Source: Stereocaulon alpinum | Lineage: Eukaryota; Ascomycota; Lecanoromycetes; Lecanorales; Stereocaulaceae | DNA: 64,000 bases | Reading direction: 5' to 3' | NCBI GenBank assembly: GCA_018257865.1 | Contig: JAEUBA010000029.1 | Span: 124,001-188,000 of the forward strand | Shown: positions 58,756 to 64,000 of the stretch, piece by piece | Layout: every line of letters begins with the position of its first letter | How positions within the stretch are numbered: the first letter of the stretch is position 1 | Made by a program: the position numbers and the translations under genes | Notes under the pieces: generated by a model | Databases searched by the model: none | Told to the model about the DNA's origin: nothing | What the model saw: the letters and a program-made list of their open reading frames with translations, nothing else

Positions 58756-59896
58756 CAACACAGCCTCATCATCGGCATACATCTATTCTTGTTCAGCATA
58801 CCCCAGGCTCGTCACCTCTTTCATCAGGTATTCTATGGCGTCAGCAAGACGTCGAAACGCCAACTATACAGCCTACGGACGCTTTACACATACATCTACA
58901 GTTCAGCAAGGCGTTATATTCAGCATTTCCCAGGTTCAGCATTCATCGTCGGCGTCTCTATATAGTCGATACCCCCTTCCAATCCGTCATGATCCCGGGG
59001 CTGGACCTTGTGGACTCAACATATCGTGGGACTATTCCCTGTGTGTACATAGTATGGTACGAGAAGCATTGTCATTATATGGAGGAGCTTTTCCAGCTTT
59101 TCAGACTATTAGAAGAAGTCTTTGCACAATCATAAAACCTCGTCTCTAAATGTTGAAACAGCTCTACCCTAATTCCCGCATGCATTACAATACAATGGAA
59201 ATACTTCCCATCTCAAACACCCCAGTCCCTAAACCCCCAAACCCCATCTCCATCCTCCCCCCACTAACCTTTCCCCCTCAACCCCCTCTACCAACCATGA
59301 TAACCCCCAACCTCATAACTCCACCCAACCCACCCACCCACCACATCCCCCACCAGCACCCTACATCATCACACTCCCAACCACACCTCTAGCAACCCAC
59401 CACACCTCTCCCCTTCCCCCTTCCCTCTAATGAGAAACAAACAAAACACATATCATAAGCAAAGAGCCTACCACCTCCCATCTCCTCTCTACAGGTTTGA
59501 GTAGTGGGGGAGGGGGATGGGGAGGGTGAGGAAGGGGATGGGGAATGGGGGGGGCGTGTTGATGTGGGTTTATTCGGAGATGAAGGGGGAGGGATGAATG
59601 TTTAGTAGGGAGGAAATGTATTCATTGATCTTTCGGCGTCAATAGTGAGTTGATTGCGGTAGGGGACGGTGCTGTTATTCAGCATCTAGAGTTTTTAGTA
59701 GAGAGGCGCAAGAAGCACTATGATGCATGCAATGAATGTGGTTCAGTGGTTGGCTGATATATTGAAGTTGTAGATCCTTTGTATGTTCTATGATACTTCA
59801 AGTACTTCTCTAAGAAATTCGATGCTTTAGTATTGCAAAAGGCTAAGGCTAAGTCAAAATAGACGTGCCGAGGTGGGCAAAAGCAGCAGTCTTCTA
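58756..59896. other. Gene-free interval with C-rich then G-rich low complexity
   Basis: A 139-codon ORF (58730-59149) has some protein-like texture but no ATG-linked family or splice partner. From 59215 to 59420 the plus strand is strongly C-rich; from 59490 to 59600 it switches to G-rich with several GGGG runs. Both lie in the 3' flanks of convergent genes. Confidence 0.45.
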
Positions 59897-62515
59897 TTAA
59901 TAGTACCACGTATCCATACGATGTGATGGACTTTCGAGAAAAGTAGTACGTTCCCAATCATTCAGGTTCGAAAAGTAATAAGTAGCCGCATCGTCAACAA
60001 TAGGGCATGCTTCAATAGCGTTAGGAAAACTACCAGACTCGTCAAATGGCCTCATCATATCCTCTTGCACAAGTGCAATGGCAACGTTGCCATGATTAGA
60101 GAGACTCTCGCTTAGAGCGTCCATGTTGAAATTCTGGGATATCCATTCATCTCCCACCTCCAGACGTCTGTAGGTTAGTAACTCTGTCTGGATAGCGGCC
60201 CAAAGAGTTGCAAGAAGTTCCTGGGAGTGGCCGGGAATCCATACTCCTCGTGAGGGCCATACTGCTCGTGAGTGCCTCAGAACGTGGCGAATCACTTCCC
60301 AACCTGTCCTAAGCTCCCTAGGCCACATCGACGTCAAGCTAGCCAGCATCCTCTCCACAAGCTCAGCGGGGTCCAATGCTTCGTGGTTGCATTTATTGAC
60401 CTCCTCGTTGCCCAGAAGCGCCTGTAAGGAGATATTTGCCATCATCAGCGGATTTGCTCCATTGTTCAAGAGACACATCAAGCACGCGAGTATGCCAAAC
60501 AAATTCTCGCCTTTGCACCCGGACCGAGAAAGATGAAGCCCAACCAAGATCAGGGTATGTAGCGGCAAAAGCTGCAGCTTAAGTCCACAATGCGAGCAAC
60601 GTCTCACGAACAGTCCACTCGGCTCGTTGATATCTGGTCCCCATATGGGCCCGAAGACGGTTCCAATGGAATTACAAATGGTCTGAACTGAGGTATGACA
60701 GAACATGTGCTTCCATTCGAATGGTATGCCTGCAGTACCGTTCGCCAATAGTACTCGAATGCAATCGGAGTCAGCGTCCCATCGCCCACATATATCCACG
60801 TCTTCTCCTTCGAATCGCTTTTCGTGCTTGAAGACGTCATCCACTACGCTAGGTAAACAGGATGTGTGAGCTTTGAGAATGGCAGTCATGAGCTGGTCGA
60901 GAATTGTGTGGCCGAGGTCGTTGACATAGAGCTGACGGGGAGAACGTGGGTACCAAAGCATAATCTTATCGAGAATAGAACAGCAGTGTTTTGAGCCATC
61001 CACATAACTGGCAGCGAGATGATATGGGTACAGCCCGCTAGCCTCAAAGGCTTCGCCGATTTCTTCGATTTCTTCGAGCAAATTCGCCATCAGCTCCACG
61101 TTTCGGCCCATGATGCTGAAGCCAAGAGCCTCTCTAAGAAGCTCATCAGAAGAATGACGTGCAGCTTTGGCTACACGATTCATTGCTATTGGCAGATCAG
61201 AGAGTCTAACGTTGCTAAAATCATTACTTTCTAGGCTGTCGGTAAGCTTCTCTGTAAAGTCTTTGGGAACGTACGAGCTAGGCCACGCTGGCCAACTTTT
61301 CTCGTCATCGAGGTCGAGAGTTCGTGGCGGGGAACGTGGTGGGGAAGGAGCTTGCTCATAGTATACGTCAGCGCAATGAATGCTCCATCGACATAGGGAC
61401 GATGGCCTCTTGCCATCATTCATGGCGGCTGAGTCGTTTGGTCTGTCTTCTCCCGGAGTGGATTGGGACGCTGGAGTACCCATGTACACGCCCGGGGTGT
61501 TGGGTAGAGAGACTGAGATTGTTCGGCGTTGATGGTAATTATCGAAGCCGAGGATCTCAGCAGTCCAATCTTGGGGGCCCCGGCCCCAATGCTTTGCCGT
61601 TTTGAAGGAGAAGAGCCAGAACTGATACATCCATGTTGACATGGTGCTTTACAATGTGTCAGGAGTGCTGAAAGTAGTAAAGAACACAACGCTTACACCC
61701 TTTGATGTTTGTCCAATGATCTCAACAGGTCATTGTGCCTTCCTTCAACGAAAAGCCGAGCTCGATGAGTGGCCGTTGTTGTCTTGAGAGCCATAGCCAT
61801 AGGAGACGGTGCATCATGTGCTGATGATGGGGTAGTGACGACCATGTCACTCAGTGGCGAGACGTGATCCACTGCTCTGGCTGCTGAAGATCTTGTGGCC
61901 CCGTAAGGCATGTTCCAGTTTATGAATCTGGACAACAATGAGTGAATTAGAAGCTGATGCTGGGCTCGAGAAGCCCTACATCCTCTTGCCAAATTGGGCG
62001 GTACGCCCGGAGAAAAAGCCGGTGTCTGTGGCAGCTCCGCCTGCAGCCGGTTGTAGTGTGAGAGCCCTCCTTGCCTTAGTCTTGAGATATCTTCGTAGGT
62101 TCTTGGTATCGACATTCTGCCCTCCACGTGTGACAACCGACGATTTGCCTAGCTGTGCTCGGTTTTGGATGACCTTGTATAGCGCCGCCTTCTCTGGAGT
62201 TGAGGTATTTTTCTTCAACTTCCATTTCTTGATCTGATATTTGTACTGGGTATCACTTATCAGCGAAGGGAAGGTTAGCAATCACTTATTCTGAGGAACA
62301 CGCCATAGATACAAATTCTATACAGCAGTTGAGACTTACGTGGCGTCGAAACTGCACTGTTCCTTTATAGACTTCACGACATCGGACAGCTTCCAGTTCT
62401 CGTGAACGTAGAGACGTTCGATGGTGGGTTTGAGAATCTCCCACTTCTGTTCGAATGGGACACCGAGAAGCGAGTCGGAAAGGTTCTGAGTGATCAACGG
62501 CTCCATAGTGAGCAT
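59897..62515 (-). CDS. Clr5-domain protein, large C-terminal region of unknown function
   Basis: Exons on minus are 62515-62340, 62255-61980, 61927-61697 and 61646-59897; introns of 84, 52 and 50 nt with good branch sites and all phases consistent; 810 aa. An alternative start is the ATG at 62506. Residues about 15-75 form a Clr5 domain (KWEILKPTIERLYVHENWKL, SVKEQCSF-like helix, then QYKYQIKKWKLKKNTSTPEK), a fungal DNA-binding-like module split by intron 1. A basic stretch follows (NLRRYLKTKARRAL). The C-terminal 600 residues contain CGRWDADSDCIRVLLANG, PFEWKHMFCHTS and CSHCGLKLQLLPLH, a block I have seen only in fungal proteins and cannot name. Hydrophobic helices and a CxxC-like pair (CSHCG) are visible. 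Function unknown. Confidence 0.78.
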
Positions 62516-64000
62516 CAATTAGCAAAGTAGAGGTAGTAGGGTTCGAAGTTGTGGAAGATCAGGCCGCGCAGTTTGAGGAAGAGAAAGAAGATTGGAATAT
62601 CCGCATATTTGTGGGCTTGAGAGAAGGAAGAGGCCGAGTCACCCCCAGTGGGGAAACCCAGCGCACAGTGTCCCATTGGTAAGACTACCTTGGGCAAGGG
62701 CCACAGAATGCAATCGTATCCGCAGTACATGCGGCGGATAAGACGCCAAGGCGAGCAAAAGAAGACTGGCCAGTGAGATGTTGCAAGGCAATAAGTAATT
62801 GCAATGAGGCAAGACAAGACGGGCGGGCACACCCTAGCAGCCGCAGACCGCACTAAGGCAAGCCGCGTCTTAGCAGATGATCCCACATATCTTTGCCTAC
62901 CTACCTTACCTTACTCCCCTCGCTCTCCCGAGACGCTAATTGTTGTACAAAAGAAGACTGTCCACTTAGATATGATCCTGCTTCAAGCTGCAGATCAATC
63001 TTCATGATCACGCTACCCCTCATCGAGATAAATTCTTCTCTGCTTTGCACTGCATATGCTCAATGACTAGCCAGCTTACGATGAACCTGGACGCCAAGGC
63101 AAACAAAAGTAGACTGACCTATCACCAGACTCCTAGGAGCGGCAATGACTTTTAGAAAGTAAAAACTCGATCTGCAGTATCCCTATATACCGCTGCGCCT
63201 TCTAAGCTTCTGGTGGACAAAAGGAGACTGCCCAATGATGTAAAGATTGATTGAGCCACCCCGCGCCGGCCATCCCAACTGTGGATCACCGCCATTGGTA
63301 CACCTTGATTTGCTAAGGTGTACAAAAGGATACCAGCCAATCGTAGAGGAACATCGTCGGCAGTAGAGACACGAGCGCACCCTCGAATGAACTCCTTAAC
63401 CTTGAGGTTGTAGGCCTTGTGGGTCTGTCTGACCCTCGGTCATCGCTGTCATACGCTAGCTTAAGCCATTGCAACCATTGATGGATTCCGTGCTCGTGAG
63501 ATATCATGTCTCGATCTATGCAGTGGGGCTGGCCCAAGCTAAGAGGATGCATCCTCCATACCAGCAGCCACGGATCATGGTTGCCTACTTTGCGCAGCGG
63601 ATGTTGTAATCTAATTCACGCTTTGTAGAACACTATAAGATGTCAGTCAGATCACTAGACCGCAGGTAAAATACCAGACCTTAGACCAGTCCAAAGCGAG
63701 GAGTCTTCTTATAATCCTCAAGAGACGGAGCCTCGTCTCTTCCCGTTGTTCTTCGACTTTCAACAGCGAAGTTCAACAGCTCCTCAGCAGCTCAACTCCA
63801 ATGGCTCCGAGGGGACAGATCTCGAAGTCCAGAAGGTGATAAGACCCAATATGCTTCAGAAGTGTCCACTGAATTGCAGAAGCTTCCATGATAGACGAAG
63901 ACTGACACGTTGTTGCAGGAGCACTCTCTCTCGGGACACGCAGGATCCAAGACAGACGAGCCTGACGACTCAGTCGTCTAACCCTGGCCTGACATCCCAC
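62516..64000. other. Gene-free right end with a spaced repeated motif
   Basis: 1.5 kb upstream of the Clr5 gene. Five degenerate copies of CAAAAGRAGACTGNCCA lie on the plus strand at 62755, 62946, 63101, 63216 and 63321. A minus-strand reading from beyond the edge (64000-63773) is too short to judge. No domain or RNA gene is seen. Confidence 0.45.

Noticed and set aside
58730..59149. 139-codon ORF after the Nup53-like gene
   Set aside because: Begins inside degenerate repeats, has no family resemblance and runs into low-complexity DNA.
1..64000. CRISPR arrays, prophage or bacterial operons
   Set aside because: No regularly spaced identical repeats, no phage or bacterial gene order; genes are spliced and fungal.

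Overview
The window is nuclear DNA of a filamentous ascomycete (Pezizomycotina). The evidence is dense spliced genes with short 45-110 nt introns (GT..AG with CTAAC/CTGAC-like branch points), fungal-specific families (NACHT-ankyrin receptors, Clr5-domain protein, Pcl-type cyclin, Skt5-like chitin synthase activator, Tri12-type MFS pump, fungal lipoxygenase, Cbp4) and no bacterial or viral hallmark genes. A Dothideomycetes-like affiliation is my impression only. All exon structures were built by hand from splice signals, reading frame and family conservation. Every complete gene model closes in frame except the second NACHT gene.

Layout. 1-3.0 kb: NACHT-ankyrin receptor running off the left edge (-). 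3.5-5.1 kb: TRIP4/ASC-1-type zinc-finger protein (+). 6.3-6.9 kb: small single-pass membrane protein with an in-frame 15-nt minisatellite (-). 7.3-8.4 kb: SHB17-like histidine phosphatase (+). 8.7-10.4 kb: mitochondrial fumarase (-). 11.7-15.4 kb: second NACHT-ankyrin receptor, with one frameshift (-). 17.8-20.2 kb: Pcl/Pho85-type cyclin (+). 20.9-33.2 kb: four minus-strand genes in a row, lipoxygenase, Tri12-like MFS transporter, amidase and delta-12 desaturase, a plausible lipid/oxylipin neighbourhood. 34.0-37.8 kb: SMC5 (-). 39.0-40.8 kb: fungal-specific protein of unknown function (+). 42.4 kb: GFA/CENP-V zinc protein (+). 43.7-45.5 kb: malate synthase (+). 46.0-46.5 kb: CBP4 (-). 47.2-51.1 kb: Sel1-repeat chitin synthase activator (+). 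51.7-53.0 kb: DODA-type dioxygenase (+). 53.7-54.4 kb: mitochondrial pyruvate carrier subunit (+). 55.4-58.6 kb: Nup53-like protein that appears fused to a proline-rich repeat region (+). 59.9-62.5 kb: Clr5-domain protein (-). The remainder to 64 kb has no gene I can support.

Working together. Fumarase, malate synthase, the pyruvate carrier and Cbp4 are all central or mitochondrial metabolism: TCA cycle, glyoxylate bypass, pyruvate import and complex III assembly. The delta-12 desaturase makes linoleate, the usual lipoxygenase substrate, and lies in the same run as a lipoxygenase and an efflux pump. Two architecturally different NACHT receptors lie within 15 kb of each other.

The most interesting signals are three introns best explained as GC-AG introns. 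In malate synthase, removing the intron is what supplies the peroxisomal targeting tail. In CBP4 and the DODA dioxygenase, the intron is a multiple of three without stops, so retention would give an in-frame insertion. Also notable are the Nup53 fusion with a freshly duplicated 93-nt repeat, the frameshift in the second NACHT gene, and a spaced repeated motif in the gene-free right end.
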